DNA from: Dickeya undicola
GTDB lineage: Bacteria; Pseudomonadota; Gammaproteobacteria; Enterobacterales; Enterobacteriaceae
Length of the DNA stretch: 64,000 bases
Assembly: GCF_000784735.1 (NCBI RefSeq)
Contig: NZ_JSYG01000011.1
Coordinates: forward strand, 43,051 to 107,050
Direction of reading: 5' to 3'
The translations under genes and the position numbers were made by a program. Each line of letters begins with the position of its first letter. The first letter of the stretch is position 1. Under the pieces are notes generated by a model. The model did no database searches, had not been told where the DNA came from, and saw nothing but the letters and a program-made list of their open reading frames with translations. Positions 16,655-27,300 of the stretch are shown here, piece after piece.

Positions 16655-17278
16655 TTAAACCATGCCATTATTCCCATGACGCAAAAATGCCGGTCGCTGA
16701 TTCAAGCGCATAAACCACGCATCAATGGCAGGGACTTCAGGGTGGGGAAACGGTGTCATTTTCCAGCGATTCACCGACAACCCAAGCACCACATCGGCCA
16801 GCGTAAACGTCTCACCTGCCGCCCATGCACCGGTGCGCTGGAGTTGTTGTTCAAGAATACCGATACAGTGATTCCACTCTTTAATGCCTGCGGCAATCGC
16901 GTTTTGATCGTTATAGGCCGGGTTCTTGCGCGCCAGGGCCGGGAAGACATAACGCCAGGCGTTGTTAAACTCGGTCGCCTGCCAGTCCATCCAGTGCTCG
17001 ACGTTAGCGCACGCCTGCGCTTCAGTGGGGAGCAGGTCATCACGCCCGGCTTTACGCGCCAGATAGCGACAAATCGAATTGGATTCCCACAGCACGAATT
17101 CATCGTCAATCAACACGGGCACCATCGCATTCGGATTCATGGCGCGAAATGCATCGGTTTCCGTTGAGGCAAATCCGCTACCATAATCTTCCTGAACATA
17201 ATCCAGCCCCACTTCCTCGCAGGTCCAGAGCACTTTACGCACATTTATTGACGTCGTTTTGCCAAGTATTTTCAGCAT
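16655..17278 (-). CDS. Glutathione S-transferase family protein
   Basis: A 207-aa cytosolic glutathione transferase. The thioredoxin-like N-terminal domain (residues 1-78) shows the active-site start TTSINVRKVLWTCEEVGLDY, the cis-proline MVPVLIDD and the glutathione-contacting LWESNSICRYLA. The all-helical domain follows, with the conserved GETFTLADVVLG. ATG 17278 is the only good start. It is convergent with mesD, from which a terminator separates it. The substrate is unknown; the family handles electrophile detoxification. Confidence 0.85.
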   Translation of the reverse strand: MLKILGKTTSINVRKVLWTCEEVGLDYVQEDYGSGFASTETDAFRAMNPNAMVPVLIDDEFVLWESNSICRYLARKAGRDDLLPTEAQACANVEHWMDWQATEFNNAWRYVFPALARKNPAYNDQNAIAAGIKEWNHCIGILEQQLQRTGAWAAGETFTLADVVLGLSVNRWKMTPFPHPEVPAIDAWFMRLNQRPAFLRHGNNGMV

Positions 17279-17577
17279 ACCTCGAATGTCCTTCCGCGTG
17301 ATTAATCGTTTAAAAACACTACACCAACCTCATATCTGCGTGCTACTGGTAACAGCGCATTGGCATGGCTACAGCGCATTCGTGGGTTTATGCTTTTATT
17401 GGGCTGCAAATTCGAATTGTGTGGCGCTTCCTACTTCATATCGCTTTACGTTGACATCAAAAATCAGTTTGGCTGTTCGCTTCAGACCCCTTCAGGCTTA
17501 TAGCCGATAGTAGGAGGCTGCTCTGTCGGCTATGAGCGAGGAGCAGACCTCAAACTGAATGTGTGTTAATAAGGAGG
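17279..17577. other. Intergenic region with one hairpin, no gene
   Basis: About 300 bases between the GST and caspase genes. It holds an inverted repeat ATAGCCGA / TCGGCTAT near 17500-17532 and nothing else I can support. Confidence 0.5.
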
Positions 17578-19092
17578 TTACTCAATAATCTTGTTGATTG
17601 TATCTGTAAGCCATCCTTCTACCTCTTTTTGTATGTGTTGGGCGGCTGCGTTAGCAGCATCTTTTGAATTAATATTAACCTTTATATTTCTCCACTTACT
17701 GCATTGTGGGCTGAAATATTCCCCCCAACTCCGTCTCTTTAAAAACTCATAAGAAAAATTTATCGCCACATCTTTATTTGAATAAAATGGAATTACATAA
17801 AGACATATAGGATCTACAATTTCAAACAGAGGTTCAAAGGATACTTTAAAAATTCTATTATCCAAGAGGTGACTATACTGGAACCCATCAACAAAACTTC
17901 TCTTTTTAGTCACTTTTTCTAGTTTATATTCTTTATCCCCTTCGAGCCCACCTAATATTCCCAATCTATCTAAATTTGATAAATAGTTTGTCATCGGTTT
18001 TCTAGGCAATGCTTTATATTCTTCAATATGGTATTCTTCTGTATCAAAGGTTGCTTCGGCATAATAATTTTTTTCTTTATTGCTTTCAAGCCATTCTCCC
18101 AATTTAGCTCTGTTCGGGATGTGGTAATTTTCAATCGAATTATCAATATTAATTGTATAAAGTTTTTTTATTCCCTCATTCCAAGATGACAGGTTCAAAT
18201 TGAATTCTTTGATAAATTGAGACAAGGTTTCTTCATTGAAGCAAACTTCTTTTGATTTTCTGGCTACTAGATCGTAAACACTGAAATTTGATTGGATATT
18301 TTCTTCCAACGATAGCGAGCTGTTATTCTCAGCGTTGCTTTTTTCATCATCTGACTTAATGCCGAAGGCTTTATAAATCAATTGATGTGTATCATTTGAA
18401 ATAGAACCAAACTTTTCTAAATTACTTGATTGAGTTACAAAAATAGGTGAAGAACTACCTGAATTTGCAAAATCATCTGCTACTGCATCCATGATTTCTC
18501 TATAGCGAACCTCTCCATTTCTGTCTAGTAACGAAGTTAAAATACTTTCTGTAAAGCGACTAAACTCTGCCCCTGCATATGATTCTTCATCATCTCTAGA
18601 AGAAAACCAGAAATAAATATCGTTCAATCCATATTTTTTTGCAGATTTTTTTAAATCACTTTCTGTATTAGACTCACTTTTTATATATTGAGTACCACTA
18701 AAACAAGCATCAACAATCTTTACGCATAGATTTGGAGATATGGCTTTTATCCATTCATCTAATTCGGAGTTTCGCAGACCTGTCGTTTCCCTTTTTTTAC
18801 GGTCAAAATCAGAAGGCAAATAGAAAAAATCACCCTCAAACCGCTCACCATGACCACTAAAGTAAAATATAAACTCCTCGACTTCTTTATCTTTATATTT
18901 TTCTATGAAATTAGCAATATTTCTCTTTATTAAAGTCCCAGATTCATCATTATTGATGTAAAGAACCTCTTCAAAGCTCTTAACGTTTTCCAATACATCC
19001 TTAAAAACCCTAGCATCATTTTTGCAGGCTGTAAGATTGTCAAAAATGTCGCTTTTATACTTCTCTACACCAATCACAATACCGAGATTCAT
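17578..19092 (-). CDS. Caspase-fold (peptidase C14) protein with unknown C-terminal domain
   Basis: A 504-aa cysteine protease of the bacterial caspase-like type. The N-terminal domain (about residues 1-235) starts with the typical strand MNLGIVIGVEKY and has the His-Cys dyad: His81 in FIFYFSGHGE and Cys130 in VKIVDACFSGTQ. SSRDDEESYAGAEFSRFTESIL continues the fold. The remaining ~270 residues match nothing I recognise; they are rich in aromatic and acidic residues and may sense a signal or hold substrate. There is no signal peptide or membrane span. The gene is AT-rich and stands alone between GST and alcohol dehydrogenase genes, with non-coding DNA on both sides, like a cargo gene. Related bacterial caspases act in phage defence or cell death; for this protein that is inference. 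Confidence 0.82.
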   Translation of the reverse strand: MNLGIVIGVEKYKSDIFDNLTACKNDARVFKDVLENVKSFEEVLYINNDESGTLIKRNIANFIEKYKDKEVEEFIFYFSGHGERFEGDFFYLPSDFDRKKRETTGLRNSELDEWIKAISPNLCVKIVDACFSGTQYIKSESNTESDLKKSAKKYGLNDIYFWFSSRDDEESYAGAEFSRFTESILTSLLDRNGEVRYREIMDAVADDFANSGSSSPIFVTQSSNLEKFGSISNDTHQLIYKAFGIKSDDEKSNAENNSSLSLEENIQSNFSVYDLVARKSKEVCFNEETLSQFIKEFNLNLSSWNEGIKKLYTINIDNSIENYHIPNRAKLGEWLESNKEKNYYAEATFDTEEYHIEEYKALPRKPMTNYLSNLDRLGILGGLEGDKEYKLEKVTKKRSFVDGFQYSHLLDNRIFKVSFEPLFEIVDPICLYVIPFYSNKDVAINFSYEFLKRRSWGEYFSPQCSKWRNIKVNINSKDAANAAAQHIQKEVEGWLTDTINKIIE

Positions 19093-19421
19093 CAGATTCC
19101 CCCGTTCACCATCATCTTAACTTTTAAACGATTTAGACCTTAGCAGATCACAGTGTCCCGATCTTCGTACGTCTATGATGCCGCTTCCTCTTGTGTACTT
19201 CAAAAATATTCTTCTATGTTATAATTGAAGCGCTAAAAGCACATGAACCACTCACCAGCTATCAATATAATATTATGTGAAACGTCCACTCATGACATTT
19301 AGTTGATCCTCGCTATAATTACATAAAAAACAATTCAAATTAATAATTAATCATAACCCAGTAAATATACCCGACTGATAAAACAGTCTATCATTCCGAC
19401 GATAGGCTATTGTAAAAAAGC
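19093..19421. other. AT-rich intergenic stretch upstream of the caspase gene
   Basis: No gene seen. The promoter of the minus-strand caspase gene should lie here; an AT-rich -10-like ATTATAAC is readable on the minus strand near 19219. Confidence 0.4.
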
Positions 19422-19821
19422 CCCCAACCATTAGGTCAGGGACTCAGACTGCTAACAAAATCCGTAAGCACAAGATGAAGTATTTTTACGGCGTCAAAAA
19501 CTGCGCTGAGGTGGGCGACGTCGCCGGGTGAGCGACAGGACGTCGCGAAAGCCCGTGCCGCGTCTGGAGCGCGTCACGGGCGGCCCGAACAGCGAAGGCG
19601 AACGCCGAAGGAACCGCGTCAGCGGCACAGTTTAGCCACCAGCCTGTGGTCAAGGGGAGGTGGCGTTTGAACCTCGCCTTGTCGTGCGTGCGACGAAGCA
19701 GCAAATAAATGACACTGTTTATCCCGCACGAAACTTTTCACTGACCGGACAAATTTCACTGTTTGCAAGACAACATAAGCTGTTTGTCAACAGCCCCTGC
19801 CCCCAACCATCAGGTCAGGGG
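19422..19821. other. GC-rich block between two similar terminator repeats
   Basis: CCCCCAACCATTAGGTCAGGG at about 19422-19442 and CCCCCAACCATCAGGTCAGGG at 19801-19820 are near-identical direct repeats. Between them, about 19490-19690 is very GC-rich, with hairpins such as CCCGTG / CACGGG and GGCGACGTCGCC, and contrasts with the AT-rich DNA to its left. A minus-strand frame of 72 codons is open in it but looks like low-complexity GC translation, not a gene. It could be the end of a mobile element, a structured RNA or a dispersed repeat. Confidence 0.45.
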
Positions 19822-19827
19822 CTTTTC
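19792..19827. terminator. Terminator of the alcohol dehydrogenase gene
   Basis: Stem AGCCCCTG / CAGGGGCT with T4 on the plus side and A4 for the minus-strand reading. It lies 22 bases after the dehydrogenase stop codon. Confidence 0.75.
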
Positions 19828-19848
19828 AATACCAACACTCACATCCCA

Positions 19849-20997
19849 TTAGAATGCGGCGGCAAAAATCTCGACGATTTCCGCGTGGGTGGCTTTTTTC
19901 GGGTTGGTCAACCCGCAGGCGTCTTTCAGTGCGTTGTCCGCCAGAATGTTGAAGTCTTCTTCTTTCACGCCCAGATCTTTCAGGCCTGCCGGGATACCGA
20001 CATCGCTCGCCATCTGGCTTATCGCCTGAATAGCCGCTTCCGCTGCCTGCTGGTCGCTCAGCCCGGCGACATCCACACCCAGCGCGACCGCAACGTCTTT
20101 CAGACGAGGTGCCGCCACCGCCGCGTTGTAACGTTCTACATGCGGCAACAACACCGCATTACACACCCCGTGCGGCAGGTTATAGAAACCGCCCAGTTGG
20201 TGCGCCATGGCATGAACATACCCCAGCGATGCATTGTTGAACGCCATGCCCGCCATAAACTGGGCGTAAGCCATCTGTTCTCGGGCCACCATGTTTTTAC
20301 CGTCTTTGACCGCATCACGCAGATGGTCACGGATCAGTTCGATGGCTTTGATCGCCACCGCATCGGTGATGGGGTTCGCGGCGGTAGACACATAAGCTTC
20401 AATAGCATGGGTCAAGGCGTCCATCCCGGTGGCGGCGGTCAGTGATGCAGGCATCCCAACCATCAGCGCCGGGTCGTTGACCGACATCACCGGGGTCACG
20501 TTTTTATCCACGATCGCCATTTTCACGTGGCGCACTTCGTCGGTGATGATACAGAAACGGGTCATTTCAGACGCGGTGCCCGCCGTGGTGTTTATGCCAA
20601 TCAGCGGTAGCTGCGGTTTGGCAGAAACATCCACGCCTTCGTAGTCGGCGATTTCGCCGCCATTGGCCGCCAGCAGCGCAATCCCTTTGGCGCAGTCATG
20701 GGAAGAACCGCCCCCCAACGACACCACGCAATCGCTGTGGTTGGCCTTCAGAATCTTCAGACCGGCATCCACGTTGGCGACGGTCGGGTTTGGCTGCACG
20801 CCATCATAAATGGCGCTATCGACCTGATATTTTTTCAACAGTTGCTGCACCGAAGCCGCAACACCAATTTTGTTCAACACACCGTCGGTTACGATCAAGG
20901 CATGTTTGAAACCCTGCAACTGAATCTGCCTGGCTGCTTCCTCTAACGCACCCTCGCCCATCAGGTTTAACGCTGGAATATAAAATGCGCTGCTCAT
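19849..20997 (-). CDS. yiaY: Iron-dependent alcohol dehydrogenase, YiaY/AdhB type
   Basis: A 382-aa group III (iron-containing) NAD-dependent alcohol dehydrogenase. It follows E. coli YiaY and Zymomonas AdhB closely: NAD-binding [38 protein letters not shown]; and metal ligands in [15 protein letters not shown] (Asp, His region) and [23 protein letters not shown] (two His). It probably interconverts ethanol or other primary alcohols with aldehydes, mainly in low-oxygen metabolism. The start at 20997 gives the family N terminus ([13 protein letters not shown]). It is monocistronic, with its own terminator. Confidence 0.88.
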   Translation of the reverse strand: MSSAFYIPALNLMGEGALEEAARQIQLQGFKHALIVTDGVLNKIGVAASVQQLLKKYQVDSAIYDGVQPNPTVANVDAGLKILKANHSDCVVSLGGGSSHDCAKGIALLAANGGEIADYEGVDVSAKPQLPLIGINTTAGTASEMTRFCIITDEVRHVKMAIVDKNVTPVMSVNDPALMVGMPASLTAATGMDALTHAIEAYVSTAANPITDAVAIKAIELIRDHLRDAVKDGKNMVAREQMAYAQFMAGMAFNNASLGYVHAMAHQLGGFYNLPHGVCNAVLLPHVERYNAAVAAPRLKDVAVALGVDVAGLSDQQAAEAAIQAISQMASDVGIPAGLKDLGVKEEDFNILADNALKDACGLTNPKKATHAEIVEIFAAAF

Positions 20998-21399
20998 AGA
21001 TCACCATCCATTTATTACAGAGTCTTAACTTACGGTCATCCTAGCATTGACATTTTTCAGTAAAATTGACCCAGAACAAATTTCTAATACTCTTTGCAGC
21101 CGAAGCGATAAATCATTTCTTTCTTTCACCCACACTGATAACCGGCTGTTATTTTAGTAAAAAACCGTTTCATATAATGAAACTATGTTACTACCCGCCG
21201 TCTCAGCCACTGCGCCAGAGGTAACGCACGCAGCACAATTCATTTACACACAAACCCAGGGTGAATGCAGACTTATTCAGAGAAATGAACATAGCGGATG
21301 GGGGAAGCGAGAAACCGCATCACATCGGTTGAATGTGCGGCGTTTGAACGTGAAGACAACGCCGCACAGGCAGCGTTGTCTTGCAAAGAAAGCGATGGA

Positions 21400-22077
21400 T
21401 TAGCGGCGGTTTCGGACCAACTGGTAACGGCGGGTCAGGTATTCAACCGGTGCGCTCCAGATATGCACCAAACGGCAGAACGGGAACAGCAGGAACAGCG
21501 TCATGCCCAGCACCAGATGCAGGCGGAAAATCAGCGCGACACCATCCAGATGCGCCGAAGCACCGCCACGCAATGTCACCACCGCCTGCGCCCAGTTCAC
21601 CAGTTTCATCATTTCGCTGCCGTCCATGTGTTGCGCGGAAAACGGAATGGTCAGCACCCCCAGCAACGCCTGAATCACCAGTAACGACAGGATCAGGATA
21701 TCACCGGTAGACGACGTGGCACGTACCCGTGGATTCGTCAGCCGACGCTTCAGTAGTAACGCACCGCCGACCAGCGTCAGCACGCCGCAGGTTCCACCAC
21801 CGATCATCGCCATTTTCTGTTTTATCGCGAGCGACAGAAAGGGTTCGTACATCCAGTGCGGTGTCATCATGCCGATAAAGTGACCGCCCAACACCCCCAG
21901 AATACCGATATGGAACAGGTTCGACGCCAGTCGCATACCTTTCTTGTCCAGCATTTGGCTGGAACCAGCGCGCCAGCTGTACTGACCGTAGTCATAGCGC
22001 AGCCAACTGCCAGCCAGGAATACCGCACCGGCGATATAGGGGTAGATATCAAACAAAAACAGATTGAGATAATGCAT
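21400..22077 (-). CDS. narI: Respiratory nitrate reductase gamma subunit (cytochrome b)
   Basis: The membrane-anchored diheme cytochrome b that takes electrons from quinol and passes them to NarH. It is 225 aa with five spans, starting [17 protein letters not shown]. Heme-ligand histidines are visible in [17 protein letters not shown] and in the last spans ([22 protein letters not shown]). It is the last gene of narGHJI; its ATG overlaps the narJ stop. It faces the alcohol dehydrogenase promoter region; no clear terminator was identified after it. Confidence 0.95.
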   Translation of the reverse strand: MHYLNLFLFDIYPYIAGAVFLAGSWLRYDYGQYSWRAGSSQMLDKKGMRLASNLFHIGILGVLGGHFIGMMTPHWMYEPFLSLAIKQKMAMIGGGTCGVLTLVGGALLLKRRLTNPRVRATSSTGDILILSLLVIQALLGVLTIPFSAQHMDGSEMMKLVNWAQAVVTLRGGASAHLDGVALIFRLHLVLGMTLFLLFPFCRLVHIWSAPVEYLTRRYQLVRNRR

Positions 22078-22796
22078 CAGCAGTCTCCTTTAGCACGCGA
22101 TGCGTCAAGGTTCAGGTAGTGCGGTGCCACGGCATCGGCGAAGCGACGTTGATGGCGAGTCTGTTGCGCCGGGGCGCAGCCTGCATCGGCCAGGAAGCGA
22201 ACCTGCTCCTCTTCCCATACCGCATCCAGCGCCTGCGGCGTATCATCACGCGTTTCTTGCGCCACCTTCGCCGCGACGGCATCACTGGAAGGGTCGCACG
22301 CCGCCAGCGTTAACAACAGTTGCGGTAACAGGGCGTACTCGCTGTCGCGCTGGCGTAATCGTTCCGCCAGCAGCGTCAGGATCGGCGCGATATCACGCAG
22401 CCCCTCACGGGCGGCCTGCGGTTCACGCAGCGTCAGGTACTCCAGATACAGCGGCAGGAAATCCGGCAGTTCGCGGCAATCCAGCTCTAACCCGACCTCA
22501 CGGTACTGCGCCAGTAAATCCACCATCGCCTGACCACGGTCGCGCGACTCGCCATGCACATGTTCGAACAGCAGCAGCGACAACGCGCGGCCGCGGTCAA
22601 ACAGTTCGCTGTAGCGCGCCTGCCGGTCGAGCAGGTCACCCTGATAAAAGTCAGCGATGAATTGCAGCAGTTGCGCGCTTTGGCGCAGCGGCAACTCGTC
22701 GGCCTGTTCCAGCGCCGCCAGCATGGCCTGACGCTGCTGCCACAGTTCCGCATCCGGATACTCCAGCAGCCGGGCGATAACGCGAAGACTGATCAT
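22077..22796 (-). CDS. narJ: Nitrate reductase molybdenum-cofactor assembly chaperone
   Basis: Cytoplasmic chaperone needed for insertion of the molybdenum cofactor and Fe-S cluster into NarG and for membrane attachment of NarGH. It is 239 aa, of the NarJ/TorD helical fold, starting [21 protein letters not shown] with the conserved [20 protein letters not shown] motif and FLPLYLEYL. It overlaps narH by 4 bases and narI by one, showing tight translational coupling. Confidence 0.95.
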   Translation of the reverse strand: MISLRVIARLLEYPDAELWQQRQAMLAALEQADELPLRQSAQLLQFIADFYQGDLLDRQARYSELFDRGRALSLLLFEHVHGESRDRGQAMVDLLAQYREVGLELDCRELPDFLPLYLEYLTLREPQAAREGLRDIAPILTLLAERLRQRDSEYALLPQLLLTLAACDPSSDAVAAKVAQETRDDTPQALDAVWEEEQVRFLADAGCAPAQQTRHQRRFADAVAPHYLNLDASRAKGDC

Positions 22797-24355
22797 GACT
22801 GGTTCTCCTGCATCCGGCGGCGGCTCATGGTCTGGGTTTGGCTGGTGACGTCGATAGCATCGATACGGCGGCTGTTGAACAGATTGAACGACGAGTCGCT
22901 GCCGTGGCAGCCGTCGCCAAAGCTGAAGCCGCAGCCGCGGGTTTCCGGAAACGCATCTCGCGCCAGTTCCCGATGGCTGGACGGCACCACAAAGCGATCC
23001 TCATAGTTGGCGATCGCCAGATAGCGGTACATCTCTTCGGCCTGCGTCGGCGTCAGCCCTACCTGCTCCAGCGCGCTGACATCGGTAATCTGCTCCACCG
23101 TCTGCGCCCGTTTGTAATGACGCATCGCCAGCATACGCCGCAGCGCACGCAGCACCGGGCGGGTGTCGCCCGCGGTCAGCAGATTCGCCAGATACTGCAC
23201 CGGGATGCGCAGGCTTTCCACGTCCGGCAGTACACCGCTGTGCGCCAGAGTCCCCGCGTCAGCCGCGGACTGGATCGGCGACAACGGCGGCACGTACCAC
23301 ACCATCGGCAGCGTGCGGTATTCCGGGTGCAGCGGCAGCGCCAGCTGCCATTCCACCGCCAGCTTGTACACCGGCGACTGCTGCGCCGCGTCAATCACGC
23401 TGAGCGGAATGCCATCGCGCTGGGCCTGCGCGATCACTTCGGGGTCGTGCGGGTCGAGGAAAATGTCCAGTTGGCGAGCGTACAGGTCGGTTTCGCTCTC
23501 CACCGACGCCGCCTGTTCAATGCGGTCAGCATCGTACAGCAGGACACCCAGATAGCGGATACGGCCCACGCAGGTTTCCGAACACAGCGTCGGCATCCCG
23601 GATTCGATGCGCGGATAACAGAAAATGCATTTTTCTGACTTGCCGCTCTTCCAGTTGAAGTAGATTTTTTTATACGGGCAGCCGGTCAGGCACATGCGCC
23701 AGCCGCGGCATTTATCCTGATCGATCAGCACAATGCCGTCTTCCGCCCGCTTGTAAATGGCACCGCTCGGACAGGTGGCGACGCAGGCCGGGTTCAGGCA
23801 GTGCTCGCACAGTCTTGGCAGGTACATCATGAAGGTGTTCTCGAACTGCCCGTACATGGCTTTCTGCATGTCGTCGAAGTTCTTATCCTGCGAGCGTTTG
23901 CTGAACTCGCCACCCAGATCGTCTTCCCAGTTCGGGCCGTTTTCGATCTTCTCCATGCGCTGACCGGTTACCAGCGAACGCGGGCGCGCCACCGGCTGGT
24001 GTCGGCTTTCACCGGCGCGTTGCAGATGAGCGTAGTCGTAGTCGAACGGCTCGTAGTAATCATCCAGCGCGGGAACGTCCGGGTTGGCGAAAATTTTCGC
24101 CAGCACCCCGATGCGATTCCCCATGCGCGGCTCAAGCCGCCCGTTGATTTTACGGATCCAGCCGCCTTTCCATTTTTCCTGATCTTCCCAGGCGTGCGGA
24201 TAACCGGTGCCGGGCTTGGTTTCCACGTTATTGAACCAGGCGTACTCCACCCCTTCGCGGCTGGTCCAGACGTTCTTGCAGGTCACCGAACAGGTGTGGC
24301 AGCCAATGCATTTATCCAGATTCAGCACCATGCCGACTTGTGAACGAATTTTCAT
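22793..24355 (-). CDS. narH: Respiratory nitrate reductase beta subunit (Fe-S)
   Basis: The electron-transfer subunit with one [3Fe-4S] and three [4Fe-4S] clusters, linking NarI to NarG on the cytoplasmic side. It is 520 aa (E. coli 512). Cysteine groups are visible: CIGCHTCSVTCKNVW near the N terminus; CEHCLNPACVATCPSGA; CRGWRMCLTGCPYKK (with Trp replacing a Cys, as expected for the 3Fe site); and CIFCYPRIESGMPTLCSETC. It overlaps the narG stop by one base and is followed by narJ with a 4-base overlap. Confidence 0.96.
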   Translation of the reverse strand: MKIRSQVGMVLNLDKCIGCHTCSVTCKNVWTSREGVEYAWFNNVETKPGTGYPHAWEDQEKWKGGWIRKINGRLEPRMGNRIGVLAKIFANPDVPALDDYYEPFDYDYAHLQRAGESRHQPVARPRSLVTGQRMEKIENGPNWEDDLGGEFSKRSQDKNFDDMQKAMYGQFENTFMMYLPRLCEHCLNPACVATCPSGAIYKRAEDGIVLIDQDKCRGWRMCLTGCPYKKIYFNWKSGKSEKCIFCYPRIESGMPTLCSETCVGRIRYLGVLLYDADRIEQAASVESETDLYARQLDIFLDPHDPEVIAQAQRDGIPLSVIDAAQQSPVYKLAVEWQLALPLHPEYRTLPMVWYVPPLSPIQSAADAGTLAHSGVLPDVESLRIPVQYLANLLTAGDTRPVLRALRRMLAMRHYKRAQTVEQITDVSALEQVGLTPTQAEEMYRYLAIANYEDRFVVPSSHRELARDAFPETRGCGFSFGDGCHGSDSSFNLFNSRRIDAIDVTSQTQTMSRRRMQENQS

Positions 24356-27300
24356 CAGGCTTTCTCCTGCAGATGAGGTTGCACATGGGAAGAGAGGTCG
24401 TCGTGGCTGTCCTCATCCAGCCAGTCGATACGGTTCATCTTGCGGACCACCACGAATTCATCGCGGTTGGAACCGACGGTGCCATAGTAGTTAAAGCCAT
24501 ACGCCAACTGGGCATAGCCGCCGATCATGTGGGTCGGTTTCGGGCAAACGCGCGTCACCGAGTTATGAATGCCGCCGCGCTGGCCGGTCACTTCCGAGCC
24601 GGGCAGGTTCACCAGTCGCTCCTGCGCGTGGTACATCATGGTCATGCCGGACGGAATACGCTGGCTCACCACCGCACGAGCGGTCAGCGCGCCGTTGGCG
24701 TTAAACACTTCCACCCAGTCGTTGTCGGCGATGGTCAGCTCGCGGGCATCGTCCTCGCTCAGCCAGACAATCGGCCCGCCGCGCCCCAACGTCAGCATCA
24801 ACAGGTTTTCGCTGTAGGTGGAGTGAATCCCCCACTTCTGATGCGGCGTCAGGAAGTTGAGCGCCTTTTCCGGGTTGCCGTTGGGCTTTTTATTCAGCAA
24901 CGGCTGCGCTGCGCGGGTATCCACCGGCGGGCGGTACACCAGCAGGCTTTCGCCGAAGGCGCGCATCCATTCGTGGTCCTGATACAGCTGCTGGCGGCCG
25001 GAAAGGGTGCGCCACGGAATCAGTTCATGCACGTTGGTGTAACAGGCGTTGTAAGACACATGTTCGTCTTCCAGACCGGACCAGGTCGGGCTGGAGATGA
25101 TTTTGCGCGGCTGCGCCTGAATATCCCGGAAGCGGATTTTTTCGTCCTCTTTCGGATGCGCCAGATGGGTGTGATCCCGTCCGGTGACCGTGCTTAGCGC
25201 CGACCAGGCTTTCACCGCTACCTGGCCGTTGGTTTCCGGTGCCAGCGACAGAATGACCTCGGCGGCGTCTATCGCCGTGTCGATTCTCGGGCGACCTGCG
25301 GCCGGGCCGTCTTCCTGCACCCGGTTCAGACGCTTGAGGAAATCGACCTCCGTCTGGGTATTCCAACTGATGCCTTTACCGCCGTTGCCCAGCTTATCCA
25401 GCAATGGGCCGAGCGCGGTAAAGCGGGTATACAGGTTCGGGTAGTCGCGCTCTACCGTCATGATGTGCGGCGCGGTTTTGCCCGGAATCAGGTCGCATTC
25501 GCCTTTTTTCCAGTCTTTCACCCCCAGCGGCTGTGCCATTTCGGCCGCCGAGTCGTGCTGAATCGGCAGCGTCACCACATCGGTTTCCACCCCCAGATGC
25601 CCCTGACAGACGCGCGAGAAGGTTTTCGCCAACCCTTTATAAATGTCCCAGTCGGTTTTCGACTCCCAGGCCGGGTCAACCGCCGCCGATAACGGGTGGA
25701 TGAACGGATGCATGTCCGAGGTGTTCATGTCGTCCTTTTCATACCAGGTGGCGGTCGGCAACACGATGTCGGAATAGAGACAGGTGCTGGACATACGGAA
25801 ATCGAGCGTGACCACCAGATCCAGCTTGCCTTCACCGCCCTGTGCGCGCCATTCCACCTCTTCCGGCGTCACGCCACCCTGCTGGCCCAAATCCTGCCCC
25901 TGAATACCGTGTTCGGTGCCCAGCAGGTACTTGAGCATGTACTCATGCCCCTTGCCGGACGAGCCCAACAGGTTGGAGCGCCAGATAAACAGGTTGCGCG
26001 GGAAGTTTTGCGGGTCGTCCGGCTGTTCGGCGGCAAAACGCAGGCGACCGGCTTTCAGCTCCGCCACGGTGTAATCCTGCGGTGACATGCCGACGGCCGC
26101 CGCTTGTTCGGCGATACGCAGCGGATTCACACCCAACTGCGGGGCGGACGGCAACCAGCCCATGCGCTCGGCGCGCACGTTGAAATCGATCAGGCTGCCG
26201 CTGAAACGGGAGCGGTCCGCCAGCGGCGACAGCAGTTCCTGCGGCGCGATGGTTTCGTAACGCCACTGACTGGAGTGGTTATAGAAAAACGAGGTGCTGT
26301 TCATATGGCGCGGCGGGCGCTGCCAGTCCAGCCCGAACGCCAGCGGCAACCAGCCGGTTTGCGGACGCAGCTTCTCCTGACCGACATAGTGTGCCCAGCC
26401 GCCGCCGCTCTGCCCGACGCAGCCGCAGAAGATCAGCATGTTGATCAACCCGCGGTAGTTCATGTCGAGGTGATACCAGTGGTTCATACCCGCACCGACG
26501 ATAATCATCGAACGGCCGTGGGTTTTATCGGCGTTATCGGCGAACTCACGGGCGATACGGATAATGTTCTGGCGCGACACGCCGGTTACCTGTTCCGCCC
26601 ATGCTGGGGTGTAGGCTTTTACCTGATCATAATCCGTTACCTGATCATCGCCGGTCGCGCACTGCGCGTCGTCCAGGCCGCGATCCACGCCGTAGTTGGC
26701 GAGCGTCAGGTCGTACACGCTGGTGACCAGCGCCAGCTGACCATCGGCCAGCGTCAGGCGTTTAACCGGCAACTGATGCAGCAACACCTCGTCCAGCGCG
26801 ACGCTGGCGAAGTGCTCACTGGATGCACCGCCAAAATAAGGGAAGCCGACGGACACCACATCGTCGTGCTTTCCCAGCAGGCTCAGTTGCAGGTTGACAT
26901 CACGCTGGGCGCTGCCTTCGCGCTGTTCCAGATTCCATTTGCCCTGCTCCCCCCAGCGATAACCGATGGAGCCTTGCGGAGCAACCAGTTCACCGGTGGG
27001 TTCGTCAATGGCAACGGTTTTCCACTCCGGGTTGTTCTGCTGCCCCAGTTTGCCCACCAGATCGGCGGCGCGCAGCAAACGCCCAGCGGCGTAGCTGCCG
27101 TCCGCACGCGGTTCCAGCAGCACCAGCATCGGCATGTCGGTATAGCGGCGCACGTAATCGGTGAAGTACTGGCGCGGCTGTTTGAGGTGAAATTCGTTGA
27201 GGATCACGTGGCCCATCGCCAGTGCCAGCGCGCTGTCGGTGCCCTGTTTCGGATTCAGCCACTGATCGCACAGCTTGGCGATTTCCGCATAATCCGGGGT

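Noticed and set aside
19486..19704. 72-codon minus-strand frame in the GC-rich block
   Set aside because: No ribosome site, low-complexity GC-driven composition, and the DNA is better described as structured non-coding sequence.
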